Notes under the pieces: generated by a model
What the model saw: only the letters and a program-made list of their open reading frames with translations
Databases searched by the model: none
Told to the model about the DNA's origin: nothing
Translations under genes and position numbers: made by a program
Origin: Cynocephalus volans
Lineage: Eukaryota > Chordata > Mammalia > Dermoptera > Cynocephalidae
Length of the DNA: 64,000 bases
Reading direction: 5' to 3'
Assembly (NCBI RefSeq): GCF_027409185.1
Contig: NC_084462.1
Location: 179,046,071 to 179,110,070, forward strand
Part shown: piece by piece, positions 40,740 to 53,700 of the stretch
How the letters are laid out: each line of letters opens with the position of its first letter
Position numbering within the stretch: position 1 is the stretch's first letter

Positions 40740-41780
40740 GGCTTTCCCTAGGTCTGGGAGGTTCCGGAGGCGCCCGAAACTCCGGGAGAGCAGCCTCGGG
40801 TGCAGCCGTGCGCTCTTCACTGGCAGACACAGGCCTCCCTGTGTCCCGCCGGGGTCCTCGTCACTCGCCCGTGGGCCTCGCTGGCTGACCTCGGGCGTTC
40901 GGCGTGGACAGGCAGGCAGAGAAGGCGCCCGAGGGACGACATTTAGGGAACCTAACCTCGGGGGTCTGGGGTTCCAGGGAGAGGTTTGGGAACAGTCGGC
41001 GTAATACGGGAATTTGGAGGCTGGGATGGGGTTCCCGGGAAGGTTTCAGGGAGACAGCAAGGGGCCTAGGACCGCGCGCGGACAGACGCTGTTATTTGGA
41101 GGCGCCAAGAGGGCGGAGTCAGCCGGCAGGACTGAGCGCCGCCGCCTGGACAGCCCGAGCCGAGGAATCGGGGTTGCCAGGGACAACGCGTTGTGGGCGG
41201 AGCTTCTGGGCGGAGCTTGAGCCTGAGGGAGGTGGGGAGGGGCGGGGCATGGGGCGGGGCTTTGAGCCGAAGCGGAGTTGTGATTGGCGGAGACAACATG
41301 CTCCGGGCAGGGCCTGGGCTGGGACCGCGCTGGGGGTGGGCGGAGCCTTAGGGGGCGGGGCGGCTCGTGGGCGGGACCCGAGAGCCGGAGCCGGAGGCGG
41401 AGACGTGGTTGGCGGGGACGGAGCGCCCTGGGAGGGGTCAGAACCGGCGGAGGCGGAGCCGAGCGGGCGGGGGCGGTGCTGGGTCGCACCGGGCCTGGGG
41501 CCGAGGCGGCGCGCGGCGCTGACAGCTGAGGCGGTGCCCGGTCCTGACACCGGCCTGGCCTGCCCCGGAGCCATGAGTCCCGGGCTGCTGCTGCTCGGCA
41601 GCGCCGTCCTGCTCGCCTTCGGCCTCTGCTGCACCTTCGTGCACCGCGCTCGCAGCCGCTACGAGCACATCCCCGGGCCGCCGCGGCCCAGGTGAGCGGG
41701 GGGTGGGGGCGGGGGCCTGGATGGGGCGCTGGAACGGGGGGCCGGAGGACCGCGTCCAAGCCGGCGCCGAGGCCGGGGTC
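40740..41780 (+). promoter_or_regulatory. CpG island promoter of CYP46A1
   Basis: CpG-dense, TATA-less 5' flank. GC boxes (GGGGCGGGG type) lie at about 41238-41248, 41251-41260, 41352-41361, 41368-41378 and 41464-41476. An inverted CCAAT box (ATTGG) is at 41283-41287, and a related GTTGGCGGGG copy at about 41407. The CYP46A1 promoter is known to be GC-rich, TATA-less and controlled by Sp-family factors, which agrees with these sites. Confidence 0.85.
41573..41691 (+). CDS. CYP46A1: CYP46A1 exon 1: membrane anchor and proline hinge
   Basis: Codes residues 1-39 and two bases of S40. Donor gtgagc. It starts MSPGLLLLGSAVLLAFGLCC, the single N-terminal transmembrane anchor that holds the P450 on the ER with the catalytic domain facing the cytosol. 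Next come the basic stop-transfer segment HRARSR and the hinge IPGPPRP at 33-39. The sequence appears identical to the human exon as I recall it. Codons upstream stay in frame but lie in the promoter island and show no conserved protein, so this ATG (G at -3) is preferred. Confidence 0.96.
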
Positions 41781-42519
41781 CAGCCTGGCTCTTTGCGCGC
41801 GGCCACTTGGAGACAGCGGCCCAGAGAGGGGCGCTAACTATTCTTAGTAACAAATTAGTCACAGCCGCAGCAGCTGCTGGGCGCCCACCGCGCTCAGCTG
41901 GGCCCCACAAACCTGATGGCAGCGACAACTCTGTCAGGTAGGCGCTATTGTTACCCCACCATTCAGACGGGGAGACTGAGGCACGCAGAGGCGATGTCAC
42001 CTGCCCAAGGTCATGCAGTTTGGTAAGCCTAGATTTACACACAGGTCAGCCTGGCTCCAAAGTGGGCGCTATTAACTTTGGAACTTGGACAGGGTCGGCC
42101 TAGATTGGAGCACACTGTACCTTAGTGACATTCCTTTTTGTCTGTATATCCCATTTGTCTTCTCCTTAGTACTGTCATTCCATTCTTGCCCCCACCCCTC
42201 ACCTACTAAATCCAGTTCTAAATTAGCCCCCTGAGTGGCCAGCAAGGCCCCTGCTGAGCTCTCAGGACCCACTCTATACTGTTCTCTTTCCTCTTGCTTG
42301 CTCACTGCACCCCTAGGCTTTCTGCTCTCTGCCCCCAGCTGATTCCCTCGCCCAGGGTCCAGGTCTTCCCCTTTTTTCAAGCCTGGGCATGGTGGGCTAC
42401 TTCCTCTCCTCATCTCAAACAGGCCTTCCCTGACCATCCTGTGTAATGCCCACCCATAAGGAGTTTTGGGCCATCACCCCTGAAGTTACCTTCTTTCTAC
42501 CTATTGACTGTCCATTCAC

Positions 42520-43190
42520 CTGTTGACTGTCTGTCTCCCCCTTAGAATGTGAGCCCCAGGAGGGCAGGGATGCTGCGTGTTCATTTGTGTTTCCCCAGCT
42601 CTTGGCATGTCTCAGATGCTCAATAAATATTTGTTGATGAATAAATAAACAATGGTATTAAACACACTTTTTAAAACTTGAGGATATGAACATTCTGGAA
42701 GGCACACGTCTCCAGCACAAGCCAGATGCGCTGGCATTAGAAGCCTGAATCTTTGTTTGGTGGGTTCAGGGAAGATCTCTGTGGCTGTTGACACAGGGAG
42801 GCAACTGTTCTCTCACTGGCTCTCTGCCCTCCTGGTGCCCTCTCCCACCTTGGGATCTTCCCCAGCCCCCTTTCCCTTGCTTAGCAGCTCTGCCTTCCAC
42901 TCACCCGATATTCTTCCCTGGCTTTTCAGGCTTGGCTCAAACGCTGACTCCTCAGGGAGGTTCCTCCTGCTCCCTCAAATATATTACATTCATTTTATAA
43001 ATACTTTAAGTCACTATGATTCTCCTTTACATAAGTGGCTAATTATTTGTGCAATCTCATGTTAAGTGTCTGTCTCTCCCATGGGCTCTATGTCTGTCTC
43101 ATTCACTGCTGTGTCCCCAGCATCAAGCACAGCAGCACCTGCTACATGCATCGTGGATACTCGATAAATAGTGATTCAAGGCTGAACTGT
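42520..43190 (+). mobile_element. L2 LINE 3' remnants
   Basis: Two L2-type 3' ends occur. The first reads GAATGTGAGCCCCAGGAGGG to CAATAAATATTTGTTGATGA (42545-42640). The second reads GGGCTCTATGTCTGTCTCAT to ACTCGATAAATAGTGATTCA (43083-43180), with upstream L2 sequence from about 42800. Confidence 0.65.
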
Positions 43191-43384
43191 GGAAATCTAC
43201 AAGTCTGTCATGTACACTATCACCCTTTCAAGTTTTCAGATCAACATCTGGGAATCGAATGAGTGCTGTGCTTGTTCTGGTAAAGTTTCATCAATGCTTT
43301 GCCTTCTCATAAACCCAAGCGCTTCAGGCATAAAGACCTGGTCCGGTCTCTGTCTTCAGAAGGCAGAACTTAAGTTATCTTTTT

Positions 43385-43790
43385 AAAAAATCAAGATATA
43401 ACTTGCATACCATAAAATTTATCTTTCTAAGTGTACAATTCATTGATTTTTAGCATATTCACAGAGTTGTGCAACCATAACCACTAATTTCAGAACTTTT
43501 TGGTCACCCAAAAAAGAAACCCCATACCCATTAACCATCACTCCTCATCTCCTCCCCAGCCTAGGCAACTGCTGATCTACTTTTTTCTCTTACTGATTTG
43601 CCTATTCTGGACATTTCATATAAATGGAGTCATACAAATCATACGAGTAGAATGTATCCATATTTCTTTCCTTTTTATGGCTGGCTTCTTTCACTTAGCA
43701 TGATGCTTTCAAGGTTAATCCATGTAATAGCATGTGTCCATATTTATTTCCTATTTATGGCTAAATTTTCCCCAAATCTTAGAGCACAGA
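43385..43790 (-). mobile_element. L1M 3' end, antisense
   Basis: The plus strand holds the reverse complement of an L1 3' region: AACTTGCATACCATAAAATT, GTTGTGCAACCATAACCACT, CTTTTTATGGCTGGCTTCTT. Partly duplicated at the right edge. Confidence 0.75.
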
Positions 43791-45759
43791 GTCTACATGT
43801 GACCTATAAGTGTGGGGTGGGGAGGAAGAGTGGGAGGAGGATGAATAGAATCCCGGTTGGGCTCTTTATTCTAAGGAGGTGAAATGAACAATGCATATGT
43901 GAAAAGATTTGGGGTTAAAAATTGGTTAGTGGTCAAAAATAAAACTGCACTACATGGAAGTTTGGGAACCTCTTCTAGCACAAATCAGATGCTTTGGCAT
44001 TAAAAGCCTAGATCTTTAAACCATCATTGGTAACACTGTGGTTGACATGAAATCTGTGCATTGAGTCTGCAATAGTGGTATTTGTCCCTGGTGCTCCAGG
44101 ATGTGCCAGTTTGCACAAGAAGCAGCTGCTGTGCCACCCCACCCTTCATCTTGCTTATTCTGCAGGAAGCCCTCTCCTCCAGGATGCCCTCCCTGAGTGT
44201 CCTTCCTCTGTGCTCTTGTTACAACATCCTACTGCAAAGACCCACTTCCTCCCCGCCCCACACCTGTAGGCTGAGAACTCGAACCCCACAGTCATATACA
44301 ACATAAACACCTATAGCTTCTTTATTTCTCTGTCACTGTCCTAAACTTCCTCGTCACCCCCTATTCTCTTGGTAGTGTGGGGCGGACGTAAACTTGACAA
44401 CGAAAGGTCTCTCTCCCCCAGTTTTTATTTATTTCAGAATAGATTTCTCAACTTTGACTTCTGGGCAGTGCTGGTTCTCTCCTCCCACTCTCACTTGTCA
44501 AGTTCTGGGGTCGGGGATGTTCAGCAAGGAGCAGGGACCCCCAGCCATGGTGAAGTCCCACGGCTGGCTCTGTTGGGTGGTGCTGCCAATGGACTTTGGG
44601 TGCCCAGCAGGGAACTCACTGCCCCATCCCTCCAAATGAGGCTCAATCGCAGTCCCTCACCCTAACTCTCATCCCTAGTGGGTGGCCCACTCCACCATTT
44701 CATGTGTTCCCTTCATCTCTTTGGGTGGCCTCGCAGGGGGCTCTCCAGATGACCTCGGCTCTAGTTACTCTCCAATGCTTTTCTGCCCACAGGAAACCTT
44801 AGATTCCCACCGGGCCAATGGCAGTGTTATAGGAGACTTAATGTGTTAGGGAGGTGCGGGGTAGGGGAATCTTCGGCCTCCACTCTCTCCCTGGACTGCT
44901 CTACCATATCCAGTCTGTCACCAGGAGCATGCCAAGTGGGCTTCTGCCTGGCGGGTTGCTGAGCAGCAAGTCCCGATGTTCTGCCATCCCCCCAGCTTTA
45001 CTTGCTTATTTTGGGCACTTGGTCTTCCAGCTCGGTGGTCTCCTCCCAGCGCCCCTTGCAGGAAGCAGAGAGGATGGTTTTTAGTTCCCTTTCTTGCCTG
45101 GCGGTGGGGAACCCAGCCCACTCCATGCTCTTTGCCTTCTTGAGCTGGCACTCACCTTTCTTCCCAAGTGGCGGTGGACCCCAGTGGATAGGGTGAAGGC
45201 TCTGGAGTCAGACTGTACTGACTCAGACGACTCAAAACTGAAAACATCCCCCCAAACTGTGCAGCTTTGGGGAGTGACAGTGGGGATACTAGATTATTTT
45301 GGAAATGCACTAGTTGTATGTGATGTCCATGTCACTTCTTTCTGCAAATGGAGCAGAGTGAGTTCAAGGCCCCTCACCTGGAGTGGGCCACTGCTGCCCA
45401 GTGGTGACTCTCCAAGTCCCTCCCCAGTGCATGTACTCTCTTGCCTTCTCCATCTGCACTGTCAGCTTTTGTTCTTGCTCCCCACTTCCCCATGCAACGG
45501 AACAGCTGGAGAGAGCTTCCTTCCAGGCCCCACCACCTCAGCTGCCCACCTCCCCACCCAGGAGCCCATGTGTGCTGTCCAGCTGTTCTGGCAGTAGGAG
45601 CTTCGTGTTCCTGGCCATGCCCAGCCCGCCCCCCTGCTCAGCGACCCTGCCCCAGCACCCTCTTCCCCCTCTCCTACGTCATCAGTTTTCCTTCTCTTCT
45701 GCATCATTCCCATTTTTATGTAATATGCTATAAGAATTCACAGCTTGGAAATAACCCTT

Positions 45760-47540
45760 CTCTTCACCCTCTTGTTCCCCTCCAGCTGCCGTCCCTGCAG
45801 CAACCCCCCTGGCAGTCTGCCTGTCTTTGGGCCTCCGGGCCTCCCATCCCCTTCCTTCCTGAACCACCAACCTGGGCCCTGGCCCCTGCCTCTCCATACA
45901 ACCTGCTCTGGTCAAGGCCCCCAGTGACCTCCACATTGCTGAACACAGGTCAGCCCTCTGTCCTCGTCTTACCTGGCCTCTAAGCAGCCTGGGCAGAGCC
46001 GATCCCTCCCTCCTGCTTGTCCTGGCTTCTTCGCTGGCTTCCCCCTCCACTCTCTCCTGCCTCTTCTCTTTCCTCCCCGGCAGATCCTGCCTGTTCAGTC
46101 TCCTGGGCTGGCTGTCCCCTCAGTAATGGCTCAGTCCTTGGTTCTCTCCTCTGTCTATGTCCATCCCCAGAGGCCTCATCCTGTCACTGGGCTGGAAACA
46201 CCACCTCTCTGCTAAGGACTCTCGAATGTTTGTCTCCAGCCTGGAAGCCTCCCTGACCTCCAGACTTAAGTTTCTAACTTCCTGCTCAGAAGTTCTCTTA
46301 GATGTCCAATAGGCACCACAACCTAACGGGTCCAAAGCTGAGCTGCTTATTTCACCTACTTGTCTCAGGTTGGTCCCTGGGAGCCAATCCTGAAACAAGA
46401 ATTGAAGTGTAAGTAGTTGATGGGGAGTGATCTCAGGTTGGGGCAAGAGTGGATAGAGAGAGAAGGTGAGAAAACCAATAAAGCAAATTACGTCTGGGGA
46501 AACTGAGGTGCAATTGCCCTGGGAACTCTGGAGGGCTGTGCAGAGCAGAGCTCCAGGGTGACCAGGAGTGGAGGGGGTTGGGGCATGGGTGGGGGCTGCT
46601 TTGGGGTGTGTTCATCTTCTGGAACTTCCAGCTGGCCCTTCCTTTGAGGGCCCTGGAAGAATAGCAGGTACTGGCAGCTGGAAGCCTGCCCTCCTGCATG
46701 GATAAGGGCAGGGGATACAACAGCGTTCCCTGCCCCAACGACAGTCCTTGTCATCTTAGTAAACAGCAGCTCCACCCATCCTTCCAGGTGCCCATGCCAA
46801 AAACCCCAGTCATCCCTGACATTTCACTTGCCCCACACCGAAACTGTCAGCCTGTCCCATTGGCTCTGCCTTCAGAGTACATTCAGAATATGACTTCTTG
46901 TCATCTCTACTACCCTGCCCTGTCTGAGCCCTCGTCACCTCTCACAGCCCCTCACTGGTCACTGGTGCCCCTGCTTCCATCCTGCCCTGCTGTCCACCTC
47001 CACCCTGGTTACTCTCAGCACAGCTGCAAAAATGATCCATTTAAACCCAAGTCAGATCCTATCTCTGCTCTGCTCGAAACCCTCTAGCAGCCCCCACGTC
47101 ACTGAGGTCAAAGGAAAAGTCTGAACAACAGCCTAAAAGGCCCTACGTGATCTGCCCCCAACATTGGTGACCCCATCTTGTGCCACTTTCCTCTCAAGCA
47201 CTCTGCTCCAGCCACAATGTCAGAGCACACTCCTACCTCAGGACCTTTGCACCTGCTCTTCCTGTCGCCTGGAATGCTCTTCCTCCAGGAACCTGCACAG
47301 CCAAACCCCTCACCTCTTGCAGGTCTTAGCTCACAGGTCACCTTCTTAGAGGGATGTTCCCTGCCCTGCCTGTATGAAAGGGCCCCCCAGGCTCATGCCT
47401 GGCACTCTCATCCCCCACACTCTGTTTTATTTTTCTCCTACCACTCTCTGACACTGTATTTGTTTGTTTGTTTGTTTACTGTATGTCTCCCTGGGAGAAT
47501 GTGAGTCCCACAACACAGAAACCTCCAATTGCAGTTTTGT
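45760..47540 (+). mobile_element. L2 LINE remnants in series
   Basis: L2-like words appear in sense order. Around 47040-47500 are AAACCCAAGTCAGATCCTAT, TCAGGACCTTTGCACCTGCT, TGGAATGCTCTTCCTCCAGG and a final CTCCCTGGGAGAATGTGAG. Earlier, weaker segments lie at 45760-46330 and 46750-47040. A short (GTTT)n tract is at 47459-47480. Confidence 0.6.
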
Positions 47541-48077
47541 TGTCACCCATTTGAGGTGCTACAGTGAATTTGCTTGGCCTTAAGTCATACAGGAGACAGG
47601 AAGTCATGGGCACCTGGGAATATTCTTCAAGGTGACACCAAACAGGCTTTTCTCCAGTCTTGGCTGTCCTGCCTATAATATGGTTAATAATAGATTAACC
47701 AGGCGATGTGGGGAGCTTAGATGGAGTGAGGCCTAGCATGGTGCCCGGCATACGGTAAGTAATCAGTGAATGTCTGAAGGTGTTTCCACTCAATGTACCA
47801 AGCCCTCTCCTTGTGCCAGCCCCTGACCTCTATGCCAGAGAGATAGGAATAAAACTCTCCTCTCCAAGGAGGCCTTTGGAGTTGGTCAGACCTGTGTTTG
47901 TGTCCTTTCTGTGTTCTTACTGCCTGGTGACTCTGAGCCAGTGACATAACCTACCCATGCCTCAGTCCTCCCATCTGTGAAGTGGGCATAGTAGTGCTGA
48001 CCTCACAGGGGCCTGTGGAGAAGGGGACATTCTTTAATGGTGACTGCTGTAATCCTAATGTCTCCCATTTCTTCTAG

Positions 48078-48158
48078 TTTCCTTCTAGGACACCTCCCCT
48101 GTTTCTGGAAAAAGGATGAGGTTTGTGGCCGCATGCTCCAAGACGTGTTTTTGGATTG
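48078..48158 (+). CDS. CYP46A1: CYP46A1 exon 2
   Basis: Codes residues 40-67. The acceptor is ttctag and the donor gtgggt. It reads S40 then FLLGHLPCFWKKDEV, C56, GRMLQDVFLDW. This is the A-helix region of the P450. Position 56 is cysteine here where I recall glycine in human. The W67 codon is split TG|G. Confidence 0.94.
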
Positions 48159-48889
<731 letters not shown>

Positions 48890-49873
48890 TGAAACTCGAC
48901 CCCAAGGGACTGTGGAGGAATGTTCCAGAGCCAGTATGCATTTGGGCTGGCTTCTCAAGGACCCAAAAGGGAATGGCATCTTTCTCTCTACCCACCCACC
49001 ATTTGGGGGCTCCTCCCAGCATTGCTGTTTGGTGTGGGGAGCGAGTGGGGAGTTTGCTTTCCCCACTGGGGCACCCACATTTAGTTTACCTCTCATAGCC
49101 TCAGTTCCTTCATCTGCAAGTTGGAAATTATAACCCTATCTCCTAGGGCTATGATGAGAATTAAATATCAATTAGCTTATTTAACAACTTATCAAAAGAT
49201 ATTTAAACAGTGCTGACTCTGGACCATGTACTTCTCTGTGTACATCACAGTTATTAACCCATTTCATCCTCATAGGGGTAGAGGTGCTTATTAGTCCCAG
49301 TTAAGAGATGAGGAAACTGAGGCAGGTGGCATTAATCTGTAATGTCTGCCACATAGGTACTAAGAATGGGCATCAGACCATCTACTTTGGAGTTGGCAGA
49401 AGTGGGCTCAAATCTGGGCTCTGTGACCAACTGGCTAGGGGACCATGGACAAGTTACTTCATCCTTCTCAGCCTCAGTTTCCTCATCTGTTAAACAGGGA
49501 TGATGGCTCTCGTACAGGGAGGTTGTAAGAATGGAACTGAAGTGACAAATGGGAGCCCTCTGGCCCAGGTCTAGCACATAGCAATCGCTCGGTAAACGAT
49601 GGTGCTGTCATCCTCAGCAGACGTGTGGGCGTGCTTCTCTGCATGGAGCATGACTGTGTGACGCTGAGAGCGATAAAATACAACCGAGGGCCCAGATCAG
49701 GAGAAGGGTGGAGTAACTGTATGTCTCTAACAGAATGTTAAAAATCATTTTTTATTTTAAAGTTTAATTTCAGACACAGACACAGTTGAAGACTTTGTAA
49801 AGCATGCTACCAAAAACCATGCACAAAGACTTTTATGATGTTTAATGAGAATAGAAGCTGAAAGATAAAACGG

Positions 49874-49943
49874 TACTTCAAAAAGTTCATGGAAAAGCAG
49901 AATTAAAAGATAGTACGAATGTTTCCATGAACTTTTTGAAGTA
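49874..49943. mobile_element. Short mariner-type MITE with 20-bp inverted repeats and TA duplication
   Basis: A 66-bp element (49876-49941) lies between TA dinucleotides (49874-49875 and 49942-49943). Its ends are perfect 20-bp inverted repeats, CTTCAAAAAGTTCATGGAAA. TA duplication and terminal repeats are typical of Tc1/mariner elements. There is no room for a transposase, so it is non-autonomous. The perfect repeats suggest it is younger than the surrounding fossils. Confidence 0.85.
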
Positions 49944-49949
49944 TCTACA

Positions 49950-52900
49950 TATTAATATGGTGAATTATATTGATTGATAGATATTCAAGTGTTAAACCAA
50001 CCTTGCATTCCTGGGTCATGATGTATGATCTTTTTTACATATGCTGGATTAAATTTGCTAATATTTTGTTAAGGGTTTTCGCTTCTACATATATAATGCC
50101 TTTGTCTGGGTTTGGTATCATGTTAATACCAGCCTCATAAGATATGTTGGGAAGTGCTAACTCCTTCTCTATTTTCTATAAGAGTTTGTATAAGAATGGC
50201 ATTATTTCTTCCTTTAATGTTTGGTAGAATTCACCAGTGAAGCCATGTGGGCCTGGAGTTTTCTTGGAGGGAAGTTTTGTTTTTGTTTTCTAAATCACAC
50301 ATTTAATTTCTTTGTTTTAAAATGTGTTTTTTAAATTTAAAAAATTTTGAATTGTGATAGAATATATGTAACATAAAATGTACCATTTTAACCATTTTTA
50401 GGTGTACAGTTTAGCAGCATCAAATTAAGTGCATTCACACAGTTGTGCAACCATCACCACTGCTCATCTCCAGAGTTCCCCAAACTGAAACTCTGTCCCC
50501 TTTAAGCACTAACTCTCTGTTCTCCCCTCCCCCTGCCCCTGGCACCCACCTTTCTACTTTCTGTCTCTATGAATCTGACTACTCTAGGGACCTCAGATAA
50601 GCTGAATAATACAATTATTTGTCCTTTTAGGACTAGCATATTTCACTCAGCATAATGTCTTCAAGATTCATCCGTATTTTAGCATGTGTTAGAATTTCCT
50701 TCTCAGTTTATTTAATTGGTATATGGCTATTCACACTTTCTCTTTTTCTTGAATTTGGTAATTTGTGTCTTCAAAGGGATTTGTCCATTTTACCTAAACT
50801 GTTTAAATTATTGGCATAAAGTTGTTCATAGTATTTACTTATTATCTTTTTAATGTCTGCAGGATCTGTGTTGACATTCCTTTCTTCATTCTGGAGAATA
50901 ATAATTTGGGTTTTCTTTTATTTTCTTGGTCAGTCTAGCAAGAGTTTTATCAATTTTATTCATCTTTTCAAAAAAACCAACTTTTGGTTTTATTGGTTTT
51001 CTTCATTTTTCATCTGTTTTCTATTTTCTTGATTTCCACCCTTTATTATTTCCTTCCTCTCTTCACTTTGGGTTTAATTTGTTTTTGTTGTAATTATTTA
51101 GAACAGGAGTTTAGATCATTGATTTTATTCTTTTCTAATATAGGCACTTAAAGCCATGCATTTCCCTCTGTGCACTGCTTTAGCACAAATTTACTACCAA
51201 TTTTGATATGTTTTCATTTTCATTGAGTTCAAAATATTTTCTAACTTCCCTCATGATTTGTTTTTTGAACGATGGATTATTTAGATGTGTGTTTTTCATT
51301 TTCTTAATATTTTGATATATTCCAGATATCTTTTTGTTATTACTTTCTAATTTAATTCTGTAAGGTCAGAGAAAATACTCATTGTGATTTCAGGTCTTTG
51401 AAATTAATTGGAACCTGTTCTATGGCCCAGCATAATGTTCATCTTGGTGAATTTAAAAAGAATGTATTTTCCATAATCGCTCAATTGAATGTTATAGAAA
51501 TGTCAATTAGGTCAAATTGGTGATACTGTTATTCAAATCTTCTAAATCCTTGCTAGTTTTCTGTCTACTTGTTCTAGCAATTACTGGGAGAGGAATGTTG
51601 AGCTCTCCAACCATTATCATGGATTTGTCAATTTCCAGTTCTATCAGAACTTCTTCATGTATCTTAAAGTTCTGTTATTAGGTGTACACATTTAGGATTG
51701 TTATGCCTTTATGATGAACTGACTGCTTTATCCTTAGAAATGTCCCTTTTATTTTTGGTAACATTCTTTTATCTGAATTATATTTTGTCTGCTTTCAAAT
51801 AGCCACTCCTGCTTTCTTATGCTTAGTGTTGCACGGAATATTTTTTTTTCTATTATTTTGCCTTTAACCTTTCCGGGTTTTCATATTTAAAGTGGATTTC
51901 TTGTAGGTAATATATAGTTGGGTCTTGCTGTTTTATAAAGTCTGACAATCTCTGCCTTTACCTAGAGTGCTTAGGTCATTTACATTTAATGTAATTATTG
52001 ATGTGATGGGGTTAAATCTACGATATTGCTATTTGTTATCTATTTGCCCTACCTGATGTTTGTTCCCTTTTTCTCCTTTCTTGCCTTCTTTTGGATTAAG
52101 TATGTTTCAGTATTCTATTCTATCTTCATTATTAGCTTATTAGTTCCCGTTCTTTCTCTGTTAGTGGTTGTCCTAGGTTTATAACATCATCTTTAACTTG
52201 TCTCAATCCAGTTGCAAATAATATTATACCACTTCATCTCTGCCTGCTTTTAAGATATTCTCTTTATTACTAGTTTCAGCAATTTAATTATGATCTGCCT
52301 TTGTGTACTTTTCTTTATGTTAATTCTATTTGGGATCCTTTGAACTTCTTGGATTTGTGGGTTCCTTGAACATATTCATAATCTTTGCGATAAGTCTAAT
52401 AGGTGTAAAGGTGTCTTAAAATTCTTGTCTGCTAACTCAATCACCTCTGTTATTTCTGGGTCTAGTTATAGGTCAGATTTTCCTGCTTTTTAGCATATCT
52501 AGTAGTTTTTGTTGGATACTGGACATTGCGAATTTTATATTTTTGAGCACTAGATTTTGTTAGATTCCTTTAAAGAGTGTTGGGCTTTGTTCTGACAGAT
52601 GGTAAAGTCACTTACAGATCAGTTTGATCCTTTCCAGGTTTGCTTTAAGGCTCTTCTGGGAGTGCATCTAGAGTAGACTTTTACTCCAGAGCTAGTTTAG
52701 CCCCACTACTAAGGAGTGATCCTTCTGGGGCCTCTACTGAAGGTCCTGAGTCTGAGACTTGTCTACTGTGGCTGGTAGGAACATTAATAATTCTCAGCTC
52801 TGTGTAAGCTCTTAGAATTGTTCAACCTGTAGTTATCCAGTAATTCTCCTTTCCCCAAAAGTTGTTTTCGCTCAGTCTTGTGGAATTTCACCCTACATGT

Positions 52901-53700
52901 ATGCAGATTGGTGTTCATCCAAAGATTCAAGGGACCCAGAGCAGATTTCTGTGTAGAAGCTCTTTCTATGCATAGCTCTTCTCTGGTACTCTGTCCGATA
53001 ATTCTAGCCTCTGTTGGCCTGTCTAGACCATGATCTCTTGGCAAGGCTACTGGACTATATTTGGGTCTCCTCTTTTAGTGCCATTGTCCTGGAATTGTCT
53101 CTGGGTAGAAAGCTGGGGTAACCCTAGGCCATAGGGCTCACATCTTTTTTTCCTTCTTCTCCTGAGGTTCACAGTTCTGCACTGCTTGTTGTCCAGTGTC
53201 TTAAAACAGATGGTTCATAATTTCCCTCGGTTTTCTGGTTGTATATGGCAGGAGGGCAAATCTCCAGCCATTACTCCTTCGTGGGTAGAAGTGTGCTGTC
53301 TGTATAGGCCACTAGAGGAAGCAGCGAGGGGCTGGGGTTCCCTGTGCATCCCTTCCATTCCAAAGCCCAGCACACTGAGCCAACACATGATCCCCAGCCC
53401 CTGGCACAGCAGGCCATGGGGGACACCTGGTCAGCTGCTCTGCCTCAGTGGTGGGGGCTCTTTACTTCAATTTAGGAAGGGCTGACTTAGACCTCAGACT
53501 ATTCAGGGATGTTTGAGAGGGGTCTGGGAGGTGGGCATTTACTGTCATGGTCCTCCTCTTGGTGGGAGCTGGGTAGTGACAGAACTTGGTTTTCTAATGA
53601 CATTGTTTGAGGAGGGATTGAGATTCCTGGGATGTGGCTCATGATGCAAAGGCAGCTACTTCTGGGGTTTCCTTTTGGTTGAAAAATTAATGTTAGACCT
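49950..53700 (-). mobile_element. Large antisense L1 LINE, degraded, with a second L1 end nested
   Basis: The plus strand reads as reverse-complemented L1 ORF2 (AACCAACCTTGCATTCCTGG, AAAAAACCAACTTTTGGTTT, TTATGCCTTTATGATGAACT). A reverse-complemented L1 3' end at about 50320-50720 (GTTGTGCAACCATCACCACT) interrupts it. Beyond about 52800 the match becomes vague, so the right edge is a guess. Frames are full of stops and no intact L1 protein remains. Confidence 0.75.

Larger units (their letters stand above)
41692..48077 (+). other. CYP46A1 intron 1 contents
   Basis: The intron is 6.4 kb. A MIR lies at about 41880-42060 (ACGGGGAGACTGAGGCACGC). L2 sequence is at 42520-42650 and 42800-43190, an antisense L1M 3' end at about 43385-43790, a chain of plus-strand L2 pieces at about 45760-47540, and another MIR-like piece at 47880-48040. 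The stretch 44020-45700 is unassigned. No alternative first exon was recognised. Confidence 0.55.

Noticed and set aside
41046-41806. Minus-strand open frames in the CYP46A1 promoter as a divergent gene
   Set aside because: Pro/Arg/Ala-rich translations of a CpG island. A bidirectional transcript is possible, but no coding evidence exists.
49950-53700. Intact L1 proteins
   Set aside because: The ORF2-like stretches are full of stops and shifts on the minus strand. Only fossils remain.
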